64,000 nucleotides of DNA from Endobugula sp965214375 (GTDB lineage Bacteria; Pseudomonadota; Gammaproteobacteria; Pseudomonadales; Cellvibrionaceae), in assembly GCA_965214375.1 (NCBI GenBank), contig OZ243947.1:1798001-1862000 (forward strand). The letters run 5' to 3'. Of the stretch, positions 52,977 through 62,446 are shown piece by piece. The position numbers and the translations under genes were made by a program. The notes under the pieces were generated by a model. The model was not told the origin of the DNA and ran no database searches. It was given only the letters and a program-made list of their open reading frames with translations. Every line of letters begins with the position of its first letter. The stretch's first letter is position 1.

Positions 52977-54763
52977 GTGGCAGAGAAACTCGCCGCAAAA
53001 AATCCCGATGCGGTTCTTGATTTACGAACATGTATCAACGATCTGATAACAGACGGTCATTTAAGCCAGGATGATGCCAATTTGATTACCAGCCGTTCGC
53101 GTTCCCGCGAAGAAGCGGCTATGCACCCCCTAAACTACATCGCAAGCCTTAAGTTACACGACCAACTCAATACTGGGGGCTTGCTCGATGATAATGCTCT
53201 ATGCCATTGGCTGAGTGAAAGGGCCCGTGTTCCTCTGTTTAATATTGATCCACTTAAAATCAATGTGAGTAAAGTCACCGAGGTCATGTCATTTGACTTT
53301 GCCCAACGCCACCATATCCTGTGTGTTGACGTGAATTCACAAGACATCGTTGTCGCCTCCGCCCAGCCTAATGCCACTGGCTGGGAGGAGCAGCTATACC
53401 ACATTGTACAAAACCTGTTGTGCGCGTATTTGCTAACCCGGCAGATATTGCCCGCTATACCATAGAGTTTTATACCTGATCCCGCTCTGTATTTGGTGCA
53501 ACGGGTATTGCCGGAAAAAACCGTACCGGAGCCTCTAATTTTGAACAACTACTAGAACTAGTTGAACTCAAAGACCCAGAAGCTAATGACCAGCATGTGA
53601 TTAATATTGTCGACTGGTTGTTACAATATGCTTTTGATCAACGTGCGAGTGACATTCATATCGAACCTCGACGCAATACCAGCAAACTGAGTTTTCGCAT
53701 TGATGGTATCTTACATCAAGTTTACGAATTATCGATTAATGTCGGTATCGCGGTCGTTTCACGACTGAAAATTTTAAGTCGTATGAATGTCGCTGAAAAA
53801 CGTAAGCCACAGGATGGACGCATTAAAACCAAACGTGCAGATGACAGCGAAGTCGAGTTACGCTTGTCAACATTATCAACGGCTTTTGGCGAAAAGATGG
53901 TCATGCGTATTTTTGATCCGGATGTCTTATTGCGCAGTTTTGAAGAGCTTGGGTTGCTCGGAGAAGATCAAGCACGTTGGAGCCAAATGACAGGTAAGCC
54001 ACACGGTATTATTCTCGTCACGGGACCTACTGGTTCGGGTAAAACAACCACCCTCTATTCTTCATTAAAGTTACTGGCAACACCGGAAGTGAATGTCAGC
54101 ACCGTAGAAGACCCTATTGAAATGGTTGAAGAAAGTTTTAATCAGACACAAATTCATAGTGCTATTGGGCTGGATTTCGCCGCAGGCGTACGCACACTAT
54201 TGCGACAAGACCCAGACATTATTATGGTGGGTGAGATTCGCGATAGTGAAACTGCCCAGATGGCCGTACAAGCTGCACTGACCGGTCACTTGGTGCTTTC
54301 AACTTTGCATACGAATGATGCACCAACAGCGATTACGCGCCTACTGGATTTAAACCTGCCCAGCTTTTTGATCCGCTCAACGGTATTGGGTGTGATGGCG
54401 CAACGATTGGTGCGCACAGTATGCCCACACTGTAAAAAAGAAAGCAGTATTTCGCGCAAGGAATGGGACTCATTGGTTAATCCATGGAAACCCCCGTTAC
54501 CAGAAAAAATTTATCGTCCTTCGGGTTGTTTGGAATGTCGCAACACAGGTTATCTGGGACGCCAAGGAATTTATGAAGTGATGCTACTGTCTGAAAAGTT
54601 GCAGGAAATGATTAATGATCAATGTGATATTGCTGCACTACGCAAACAATCTATTCGTGAGGGCATGCGCAGCTTGCGTTTATCGGGAGCTCAAAAAATT
54701 GCTGCGGGTTTAACCACTATAGAAGAAGTGTTACGCGTTGCACCTACTGTTGATGTAGAGTAA
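52977..54763 (+). pseudogene. GspE/PilB-type secretion ATPase, disrupted
   Basis: Remnant of a hexameric ATPase of type II secretion or type IV pili. GTG 52977 follows AAGGGG. The N-terminal domain (to about 53415) is followed by a 1-nt loss in the run of A near 53417 (reading QKPVVRVFANPADIARY in the next frame) and an in-frame TGA at 53477-53479. The rest, 53480-54763, is intact and holds Walker A GPTGSGKTTTLYS, the Asp box VGEIRDSETA, His box GHLVLSTLHTNDA, and the zinc motif CPHC...CLEC. No other pilus or secretion genes are adjacent; it is an orphan. Confidence 0.88.
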
Positions 54764-54788
54764 TTATTACCAACAAAACTATCGTGAG

Positions 54789-55259
54789 TTAAAAATAATT
54801 TTCACAAATACTGCGAATTAAAATCGTAAACTTGTCAAAGGGCGGCTGTAAAGTTTTCTCACGCATGTATTTTGCTTGTGTTAAGTAGGCGTCTTTTTCA
54901 AGTTCATTCATGCAAACAACATATTGATGATGATTGTGTTTTTTCTGTAAAAAATGTACCAATTCATGAACCAGTACCGCGCGCCCATATTCCGTTTCCG
55001 GATCAACTTTTTCACCTAAGTAAATAACATTGTTATCAGAGGTATAGACGGCTTGTAAGCTGGTTAATAGGTTTTTATGCATTATTTCTTTATCGTTTTC
55101 TGATAGGAAACCTTGCGCGTTATTATCTTCAACCACATAACTTTTTACTAATTCGTACTGAGTCACTTGCTTAACAACAGGCAACCCCATATCTTGATGA
55201 TACTCAATCGATGTATTTTGACTAATCCACAACAATAAACCGACTAACAACTGCTACAT
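54789..55259 (-). pseudogene. Small HExxH protein with stop at codon 2
   Basis: The frame carries AVLVHELVHFLQKKHNHHQY and ELEKDAYLTQAKYMRE: an HExxH zinc-binding motif with a downstream Glu, as in gluzincin-like small proteases. A good Shine-Dalgarno (AGGGGGAG) lies 6 nt before ATG 55259, but the next codon is TAG (55256-55254); after it the frame is open for 153 codons starting QLLVGLLLWIS, a signal-like segment. A TTG at 55250 could serve as a rescue start. Probably a recent nonsense mutation. Confidence 0.65.
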
Positions 55260-55418
55260 AATCACTCCCCCTTATACGGGCGATTTAACAAATTTCTGAA
55301 TTTGCTATCGACTAGACAACAAAAAGCTTGACATTGATTTTAAATATAGTTCGAAAACGCTGAAAGGCAAGTGTTTAAAGGATAATTGGCACAATGACTC
55401 GTTGCGCCATTAAAGGGT

Positions 55419-56867
55419 TTAATGACGCCAAAATGCTGGCGTTAGTAAGACAAGCAATGTAAAGATTTCAAGACGACCCAGTAGCATCGCAAAACAGAGA
55501 ATCCATTTTGCCGTAGAATTAATATCTCCATAATGGGCTGCTACATCACCCATGCCCGGGCCAAGATTATTAATACAGGCGCCTACCGCAGAAAATGCGG
55601 TTAAAAAATCTAGGCCTGTTGCCAATAGCCCCAACATCATCAAAATAAAGCTGATGATATAGACGGCAAAAAAGCCCCATATTGCTTCAACGACTCGATC
55701 AGGAACCGACTTGCGCCCCACCTTAATAAGAATAACCGCATTAGGGTGTATCAAACGATAAATTTCACGCATGCCTTGTTTGCAAATAAGCAACACGCGC
55801 ATAACCTTGATGCCCCCTGCTGTGGAACCACCACACCCCCCCATAAACGCAAACGTAAACAGCAAGAAGGGTAAAAAAGTTGGCCACTGGCTATAATCCG
55901 CCACACCGAAGCCTGTGGTGGTTAATAAAGAAACCAACTCAAATGAACCATTCAAAAGGCTGGTAGAAAAGTTATAGGTATTTGAAATGTATAAATAGCT
56001 GACCGTAATGAGCATGCCGGCAATTAGGCACACAAAATAAAAACGCACTTCGGGATCGGCAAGATAATGTTTAATACTATGTGCCCGCCAAACAACGTAA
56101 TGTAAGGCAAAGTTAATACCGGAAAGCACCATAAAAAATATAGCAACAATTAAAATCATTGGGCTATCAAAAAAAGCCATACTGGTATCGTGTGTAGAAA
56201 AACCACCGATAGCCACCGTTGAAAAGGCATGTGATACCGCATCAAACTTGTTCATGCCCGCAAGCCAATAACATAGTGCACAAATGACCGTTAAGCTAAG
56301 GTAAATTAAAAATAAGGCCTTGGCGGTTTCGGTAATACGGGGGGTCAATTTGGAATCTTTAACTGGGCCTGGTGTTTCTGCTCGATATAGCTGCATACCA
56401 CCAATACCCAACATAGGTAGAATCGCAACCGCGATGACAATAATACCAATACCGCCCAACCACTGTAATTGTTGGCGATAAAATAAAATAGACTTCGGCA
56501 AATCATCTAGGCCGGTAATCACTGTGGCGCCCGTTGTTGTTAAGCCAGAAATAGATTCAAACACCGCATCAACAATGCTTAACGAGGTGCTCTCAGCAAC
56601 CACAAATGGAACCGCACCAGCCACACCCAACACAGCCCAAAATAATGCGGTAACAATAAAGCCATCGCGAGTCCGCAAATCCTGTTGACCTTTTTGAACT
56701 GGGCTCCAGATTAAAACACCGAACAGTAAAATAATGGCAAACGACGTGAAAAAAGATTGTACAGCGCCATCTTGATAGTACAAAGAAACAAGAATGGGTG
56801 GCACCAGACTTGAGCTGAATAGCATTAACAGCAAACCTAGGACACGAAATACAATAGAAAAATGCAT
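55419..56867 (-). CDS. trkH: Trk potassium uptake protein TrkH
   Basis: Membrane channel subunit for K+ uptake, 482 aa (E. coli TrkH 483). The four selectivity-filter loops are visible: SGLTTTGATVI, TVAIGGFSTHD, LLTTTGFGVAD and GACINNLGPGM. About ten hydrophobic segments. Works with the adjacent regulator TrkA, 22 nt upstream. The gap 55260-55418 shows no gene. Confidence 0.97.
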   Translation of the reverse strand: MHFSIVFRVLGLLLMLFSSSLVPPILVSLYYQDGAVQSFFTSFAIILLFGVLIWSPVQKGQQDLRTRDGFIVTALFWAVLGVAGAVPFVVAESTSLSIVDAVFESISGLTTTGATVITGLDDLPKSILFYRQQLQWLGGIGIIVIAVAILPMLGIGGMQLYRAETPGPVKDSKLTPRITETAKALFLIYLSLTVICALCYWLAGMNKFDAVSHAFSTVAIGGFSTHDTSMAFFDSPMILIVAIFFMVLSGINFALHYVVWRAHSIKHYLADPEVRFYFVCLIAGMLITVSYLYISNTYNFSTSLLNGSFELVSLLTTTGFGVADYSQWPTFLPFLLFTFAFMGGCGGSTAGGIKVMRVLLICKQGMREIYRLIHPNAVILIKVGRKSVPDRVVEAIWGFFAVYIISFILMMLGLLATGLDFLTAFSAVGACINNLGPGMGDVAAHYGDINSTAKWILCFAMLLGRLEIFTLLVLLTPAFWRH

Positions 56868-56889
56868 TCAAATAACCTTTTAACGAGCC

Positions 56890-58278
56890 CTAGAAAAATG
56901 AAAAGCCAACCTGAAACAATTTTTCAACCTGTTTAGTTTGGCGTTTATCAATCAAGAAGACGATGACATGATCCCCATTTTCAATCACTGTACTATCGTG
57001 AGCAATAACCACTTGTTCTTCTTTATCACCTTTACGGAAAATAGCCGCAATACTGGCGCCTTCCGGCAGATCGACTTCTTCAATTTTTTTACCGACGACT
57101 TTTGAGCTTTTTTCGTCACCGTGGGCAATCACCTCTATTGACTCTGCCGCACCACGACGCAATGAATGCACATTAACCATATCCCCACTACGCACATGAG
57201 ATAACAAGCTACCCACTGTTACCTGCTGTGGTGATATCGCGATATCAATTTCACCCCCCTGTATCAGATCGACATAAGCAGGGTTGTTAATCAGTGCCAT
57301 GACTTTCTTTGTACCTAAACGTTTTGCCAATAATGACGCCATAATATTAGCTTCATCATCATTCGTTAAGGCAAGAAACACATCCGTTTCTTCAATATTT
57401 TCTTCCAATAGTAGATCCTGATCAGAGGCACTGCCTTGTAATACAATACCGTATTTCAGTTCTTCACTAAGAAAGCGACAGCGGTCAGTATGTAGTTCTA
57501 TAATTTTTACGGTATAACGAGTTTCAATTTTTTTAGCGAGACGTAAACCGATATTACCGCCACCCGCAATCATAATGCGCTTATAGGGCTTTTCCAAACG
57601 ACGCAGCTCACTCATCACTACACGAATATCTTTACGCGCAGCAATAAAAAACACTTCGTCATCAGCTTCAATCACTGTTGACCCTTGCGGCATAATCGCT
57701 TTACCGCGACGATAAATAGCCGCAACACGGGTATCCACATTCGGAATGTGCTGGCGCAAAAACCGTAACTCCTGACCAACCAATGGACCACCATGATAGG
57801 CTTTAACGGCAACCAGTCGAATAGCGCCATCAGCAAAATCAAGCACTTGCAGAGCACCAGGATGTTCAATTAACCGAAAAATATAATCCGATACTAAGCG
57901 CTCTGGACTAATAATGACATCAACCGGCGAGTGTTCATTACGAAACAGTTTGTCTTTATTGATGGAATAGGCAGAAGCACGTATACGTGCGATCTTGGTG
58001 GGAGTGTGATAGAGACTGTAAGCAATCTGACACGCAACCATATTGACTTCATCGTTAACCGTAACGGCTATCAATAAATCCGCATCTTGTATATTGGCCT
58101 GCTCAAGCACATGGGGATAAGAAGCATGGCCGCAAATAACACCAATATCCAAACGGTCACGCAGCTCACGCAAACGTTCCATTGAATGATCGACCACAAC
58201 AATATCATTTTTCTCGCTGGCCAAGTGCTCGGCGATAGTGGCGCCGACTTGCCCCGCTCCCAATATGATGATCTTCAT
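56890..58278 (-). CDS. trkA: Trk system NAD-binding regulator TrkA
   Basis: Cytoplasmic gating subunit of the Trk channel, 462 aa with two tandem RCK modules. Each begins with a Rossmann motif: IIILGAGQVGATIAEHLA at the N-terminus and IMIAGGGNIGLRLAKKI near 235. TrkA_C domains follow each (VALVAVKAYHGGPLVGQE-like region and SSKVVGKKIEEVDLPEGA). trkH follows. Confidence 0.97.
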   Translation of the reverse strand: MKIIILGAGQVGATIAEHLASEKNDIVVVDHSMERLRELRDRLDIGVICGHASYPHVLEQANIQDADLLIAVTVNDEVNMVACQIAYSLYHTPTKIARIRASAYSINKDKLFRNEHSPVDVIISPERLVSDYIFRLIEHPGALQVLDFADGAIRLVAVKAYHGGPLVGQELRFLRQHIPNVDTRVAAIYRRGKAIMPQGSTVIEADDEVFFIAARKDIRVVMSELRRLEKPYKRIMIAGGGNIGLRLAKKIETRYTVKIIELHTDRCRFLSEELKYGIVLQGSASDQDLLLEENIEETDVFLALTNDDEANIMASLLAKRLGTKKVMALINNPAYVDLIQGGEIDIAISPQQVTVGSLLSHVRSGDMVNVHSLRRGAAESIEVIAHGDEKSSKVVGKKIEEVDLPEGASIAAIFRKGDKEEQVVIAHDSTVIENGDHVIVFLIDKRQTKQVEKLFQVGFSFF

Positions 58279-58355
58279 ACAAATGCTCTTTTATTGTTCG
58301 TTGCTTTTGTTATTTGCACAACTACACTGGCATTATACGCCGATTTATCGGTGTT

Positions 58356-59678
58356 TCACTCCAGCGACGGCTGCTTTTTTAGTCTAGCGTAATAAAAACC
58401 ATCGTGGCCTTTATGTTGCGGTAACAGTTGGCGACCGTAAGGCTGTTCAATACCCCATCGGGCATCAATCACATCGTGTTCAACATCTTGCCTTGATTCT
58501 ACAAAGGCTTCAATCACTTGTGTATTTTCCAGAGGCAGTACTGAGCAGGTTGCATACAATAGTATACCGCCTTCGGCGAGTAACGACCAAAGCGCTTCCA
58601 ACAACTGTAATTGCAGTTGTGCAAGATCAACTACTGCTTTATGTGTACGTAATAATTTAATATCCGGGTGACGACGAATAACACCCGTTGCGGAACAAGG
58701 CGCATCCAATAAAATACGATCATAGTATTGCCCATCCCACCAGCTGCGTGGCTGGCTGGCATCACCACAAATAACGTTAGCATTAATCGTTAGCCGTGAC
58801 AGGTTTTCATGCACACGTTGCAAACGACGCGCTTCCAAATCAACCGCCGTCAAACTGGCAATATTCGGTTGTGTTTCAGCGATATGGCAAGTTTTACCAC
58901 CCGGCGCACAACAAGCATCAAGCACATGCTGTCCTGGATGTAACCGCAATAAATCAGCCGCTAATTGGGCAGCCTCATCTTGCACACTGATATAACCCTC
59001 TGCAAAATGCGGTAAATTTTTCACCGGTGTCGGTGCACCTAACAATAAACCTTCCTTGCTATACCGTGTTGTAGCGGCTGAGACTTTTTCTTCCCGACTA
59101 TTTAATAATAACTGATAATCTTCACGTGTCGTTTTTTGCTGATTAACACGCAACGTCATTGGTGGGTGATCATTATTGGCTTTAAATATTTCCGCCGCCT
59201 GTTGCGGCCAAAAATGATGTATTGATTTTTGTAACCATTGAGGATGTGACTGTTCAAACGCGGCATCAGAAATATCTAATGGGTTATTTTCTATCTGACG
59301 TTGATAGGAACGTAAGACAGCATTAATTAGTTTTTTTGCCCATAATTTACGAAAAAATCCGGCACAATTAACGGTTTCATTAATAGATGCATGGGGCGCA
59401 ATACGGGTAAATTGCAGCTGATAAATACCCAATAAGATTAACAAATGGATATCGTTGTCTTTTGCTTTCAGCGGTTTTGATAAAAAACCAGAGGCTGCTT
59501 TTTCCAGAAAAAAATACCAGCGACAAACGCCATAACAGAACTCATGCGCCAAACGTCGTTCGTTTTCTTCCAACGTTTCCGCCAAGGCAAGCTCACTGGC
59601 TAAAGAACCTTGCTGCTTGAGTAGGCGCTGTAAAATCGTGATAGAAACAATGCGTGCACTATTTTTTTTTGCCATCAT
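58356..59678 (-). CDS. rsmB: 16S rRNA m5C967 methyltransferase
   Basis: Methylates C967 of 16S rRNA. The 440-aa protein has an N-terminal NusB-like RNA-binding domain (about 1-140) and a SAM-dependent methyltransferase with VLDACCAPGGKTCHIAE, LDAPCSATGVIRRHPD and the catalytic YATCSVLPLENTQ. Codon 2 is also Met. It follows fmt by 2 nt, the usual fmt-rsmB order. Confidence 0.97.
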   Translation of the reverse strand: MMAKKNSARIVSITILQRLLKQQGSLASELALAETLEENERRLAHEFCYGVCRWYFFLEKAASGFLSKPLKAKDNDIHLLILLGIYQLQFTRIAPHASINETVNCAGFFRKLWAKKLINAVLRSYQRQIENNPLDISDAAFEQSHPQWLQKSIHHFWPQQAAEIFKANNDHPPMTLRVNQQKTTREDYQLLLNSREEKVSAATTRYSKEGLLLGAPTPVKNLPHFAEGYISVQDEAAQLAADLLRLHPGQHVLDACCAPGGKTCHIAETQPNIASLTAVDLEARRLQRVHENLSRLTINANVICGDASQPRSWWDGQYYDRILLDAPCSATGVIRRHPDIKLLRTHKAVVDLAQLQLQLLEALWSLLAEGGILLYATCSVLPLENTQVIEAFVESRQDVEHDVIDARWGIEQPYGRQLLPQHKGHDGFYYARLKKQPSLE

Positions 59679-59680
59679 TG

Positions 59681-60640
59681 CTATTGAAACACGTTACCTG
59701 TCTTAAAAAATTCAGGGTGACCGTTTTGTAAAACGGTAAATGACATAGATTTTTTATTCGGTATTTGTAGTGTTTTTATCGTAAGTGCTGCATCACCACA
59801 AGCCACTATCAACTTTTCTGCGTCACAAGCAATAATTTCTCCGGGCAATTTTTTTTCGTCTACATCAATAACATCAGCTTCATAAATTTTTATACGCTGC
59901 GTGTCAAAAAAACTGTAAGCCACAGGAAACGGATTAAAAGCACGAATTTTTTGTGCGATAGTTTTTGCGGATTGCTGCCAATTGATGTGTGCTTCTTCTT
60001 TGGAAATTTTATCGGCATAACAGGCCTGCTGATCATTTTGCTTTTCAGGCGTTAAACGGGCTTGTTGTATTTGCAGCAAAACCTCTAATAATGCTGGCTC
60101 ACCCAAATACATGAGTTTGTCATGTAACGTTCGACTGGTTTCATCTGGGGTAATATCGCAATGGGCCTTTAACAACATATCTCCTGTATCCAGTCCTTGA
60201 TCCATCTGCATAATAGTAATGCCAGTGGCTGTATCGCCGGCTTCCACTGCGCGCTGAATCGGTGCAGCTCCGCGCCAACGCGGTAGTAAAGAGGCATGAA
60301 CATTTAAACATCCATGTGTCGGTGTATCGAGTACTGCTTGCGGCAATAATAAACCATAGGCAACCACGATCATGATATCGGCTTGATAATTTGCTAAACG
60401 CTGTTGTTGCTCTTCACTTTTCAGAGACAGTGGTTGTTCAACCGTCAAACCGTGTTCAAGCGCCTTCTGCTTGACCGGGCTTGGTGTTAGTTTTTTCCCT
60501 CTACCCGCAGGGCGATCCGGTTGGGTATACACTGCCACCACATTATGTTCACTCTTGAGGAGTACTTGTAAATAATGGGCTGCAAATTCCGGGGTGCCGG
60601 CAAAAACAATATTTAAGGGCTTTGGGGAGGGGTTATGCAC
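59681..60640 (-). CDS. fmt: Methionyl-tRNA formyltransferase
   Basis: Formylates initiator Met-tRNA; 319 aa (E. coli 315). NIVFAGTPEFAAHYL at the start, the catalytic NVHASLLPRWRGAAPIQRA and GITIMQMDQGLDTGDML are diagnostic. Overlaps the end of def by 8 nt, showing coupled expression with the deformylase. Confidence 0.98.
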   Translation of the reverse strand: MHNPSPKPLNIVFAGTPEFAAHYLQVLLKSEHNVVAVYTQPDRPAGRGKKLTPSPVKQKALEHGLTVEQPLSLKSEEQQQRLANYQADIMIVVAYGLLLPQAVLDTPTHGCLNVHASLLPRWRGAAPIQRAVEAGDTATGITIMQMDQGLDTGDMLLKAHCDITPDETSRTLHDKLMYLGEPALLEVLLQIQQARLTPEKQNDQQACYADKISKEEAHINWQQSAKTIAQKIRAFNPFPVAYSFFDTQRIKIYEADVIDVDEKKLPGEIIACDAEKLIVACGDAALTIKTLQIPNKKSMSFTVLQNGHPEFFKTGNVFQ

Positions 60641-61133
60641 GATGGCGTTTTTCCAGTTTCTTGCGAATACGTTGACGCTTCATATTGGACAGATAATCCA
60701 CAAACAACTTACCATTAAGGTGATCCACCTCATGTTGTATACAGACCGCCAATAAGCCTTCTGGCTCAATCGTAAATGCCTCTCCATGACGATCTAATGC
60801 ATCAACCCTAACGCCCACGGGGCGTTCTATGGATTCGTAAAAACCCGGAATTGATAAACAACCCTCATCGTAAGATGCCAGTGTCTCATCCAATACCGTA
60901 ATGTGGGGATTAATAAAGACTAGCGGCTCGTTTTTATCTCCACTCACATCGATGACGACAATGCGCTGATGAATATCCACCTGTGTGGCCGCCAAACCAA
61001 TACCGGGAGCGTCATACATGGTGGCAAACATGTTATCGATAATGTCACGAGTGGTATCTGTTACACTGTCTACTGGTTTGGCTACCGTACGTAAACGCGG
61101 ATCAGGAAATTCAAGAATAGTCAGTAATGCCAT
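60633..61133 (-). CDS. def: Peptide deformylase
   Basis: Removes the N-formyl group from new proteins. Start ATG 61133 is chosen because it gives the typical N-terminus MALLTILEFPDPRLR; an upstream ATG adds ten unlike residues. Motifs: GIGLAATQ, EGCLSIPG (Cys metal ligand) and HEVDHLNG (HExxH). 166 aa, normal length. First gene of the def-fmt-rsmB-trkA-trkH unit. Confidence 0.98.
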   Translation of the reverse strand: MALLTILEFPDPRLRTVAKPVDSVTDTTRDIIDNMFATMYDAPGIGLAATQVDIHQRIVVIDVSGDKNEPLVFINPHITVLDETLASYDEGCLSIPGFYESIERPVGVRVDALDRHGEAFTIEPEGLLAVCIQHEVDHLNGKLFVDYLSNMKRQRIRKKLEKRHRA

Positions 61134-61279
61134 ATAATTGAAACATGCTTTGCTGTGATTCACTTCTTGTAAAAAGCTAAGATTCGCCGCTAAGACTATG
61201 ATGATACAGCAATTAGTGCTATAAGGGCACTATTAATCAAACGACGAATATAGACGACGTAATCGATAAAGATAATTAT

Positions 61280-62407
61280 ATGCTCGCTTTGGCAAAATCA
61301 TACGTAAAATTTCCCGGCATTTGTGTGCTTTTTCTCAGCATCAGCAGTTTTTCTGCGATGGCGGCAGACCCTGACGTGAAAGCGGATCATCCCGAAAGCT
61401 ATACCGTCGTTAATGGAGACACCTTGTGGGACATCTCCGCACGATTTTTGGAAGATCCTTGGCGCTGGAAAGACATCTGGCAAGGCAACTCTCAAATTGC
61501 CAACCCGGATTTAATTTATCCCGGCGATGTAATTCGTTTAATTTTCGTCGACGGTAAGCCTCAGCTGGTTGTTAACGATAGCACGCCGAGCACACCAATA
61601 GAAAACACCGAAAAAACACAGAAAAAAACCAACTTTAACGCCAAAAAGACGCTAAAAACGGTGAAGTTGTCGCCCAAGGTGTACGCAACCCCGCTTAAAA
61701 CAGCCATCCCTACTATTCCGTTGGAAAAAATCAACAACTTCCTGTCTCGTAATAGAGTCGTTGACGAAGAAGCGCTTAACAAAGCACCGCATATTCTTGC
61801 TGCAAAAGATCAACGAGTTATTATCAGCGCAGGTCTCGATGTTTACGCTAGGGGTAACTTTGTTGAAGGCATAGATAGTTATGGTATTTATCGTGGCGGC
61901 TTCAGCTACATTGATCCTGTTACAGAAGAAGTGCTGGGTATACAAGCCATTGATATTGGTAGCGCGAACATCAAGGCACTACAAGGCAATGTGGCTACGT
62001 TTGCCATTGTGCGCTCGACAATCGAAGTCCGTGTCGGAGATCGCCTATTACCAAGTGCAGCAGGAAAAATCACTTCATCGTTCACACCTGAACCCGTTAC
62101 ATCGATCAATCCCGGTCAAATTATGACAGTAGAAAGGGGGGTATCTCAGGCAGGTAAACTGGACATTATCGCCATTAATTTGGGAGAACGCGAAGGGCTA
62201 TCTCAGGGCAGCCTGTTGGGTATCTTTAAAAAAGGTAAAACCATTCGGGATCGCAATGCACAGCGTAAAACACCACGAACCGTGAATTTACCCGATGAAC
62301 GTGCAGGTTTGGTGATGGTTTTTCAAACTTTTCCCAAAATGAGTTTAGGTATTATTCTGGAAGCTGAACACGGCGTGGTACTGGGAGATATTGTCGGCAC
62401 GCCCTGA
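61280..62407 (+). CDS. LysM-domain protein
   Basis: Exported 375-aa protein divergent from def, the position of a conserved LysM gene in Pseudomonas. A signal peptide ends FSAMAA; a LysM domain (about 41-90: SYTVVNGDTLWDISARFLED, then WKDIWQGNSQI) should bind peptidoglycan. A Lys/Thr-rich linker follows, and the rest (about 160-375) is a conserved domain without known function, with GRGNFVEGIDSYGIYR-like and GDRLLP stretches. Sits before dprA, but is probably a separate function. Confidence 0.93.
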   Translation: MLALAKSYVKFPGICVLFLSISSFSAMAADPDVKADHPESYTVVNGDTLWDISARFLEDPWRWKDIWQGNSQIANPDLIYPGDVIRLIFVDGKPQLVVNDSTPSTPIENTEKTQKKTNFNAKKTLKTVKLSPKVYATPLKTAIPTIPLEKINNFLSRNRVVDEEALNKAPHILAAKDQRVIISAGLDVYARGNFVEGIDSYGIYRGGFSYIDPVTEEVLGIQAIDIGSANIKALQGNVATFAIVRSTIEVRVGDRLLPSAAGKITSSFTPEPVTSINPGQIMTVERGVSQAGKLDIIAINLGEREGLSQGSLLGIFKKGKTIRDRNAQRKTPRTVNLPDERAGLVMVFQTFPKMSLGIILEAEHGVVLGDIVGTP

Positions 62408-62446
62408 TCGCTTTCTATTCATTATTTACACCGTTTATTTTCAAGG

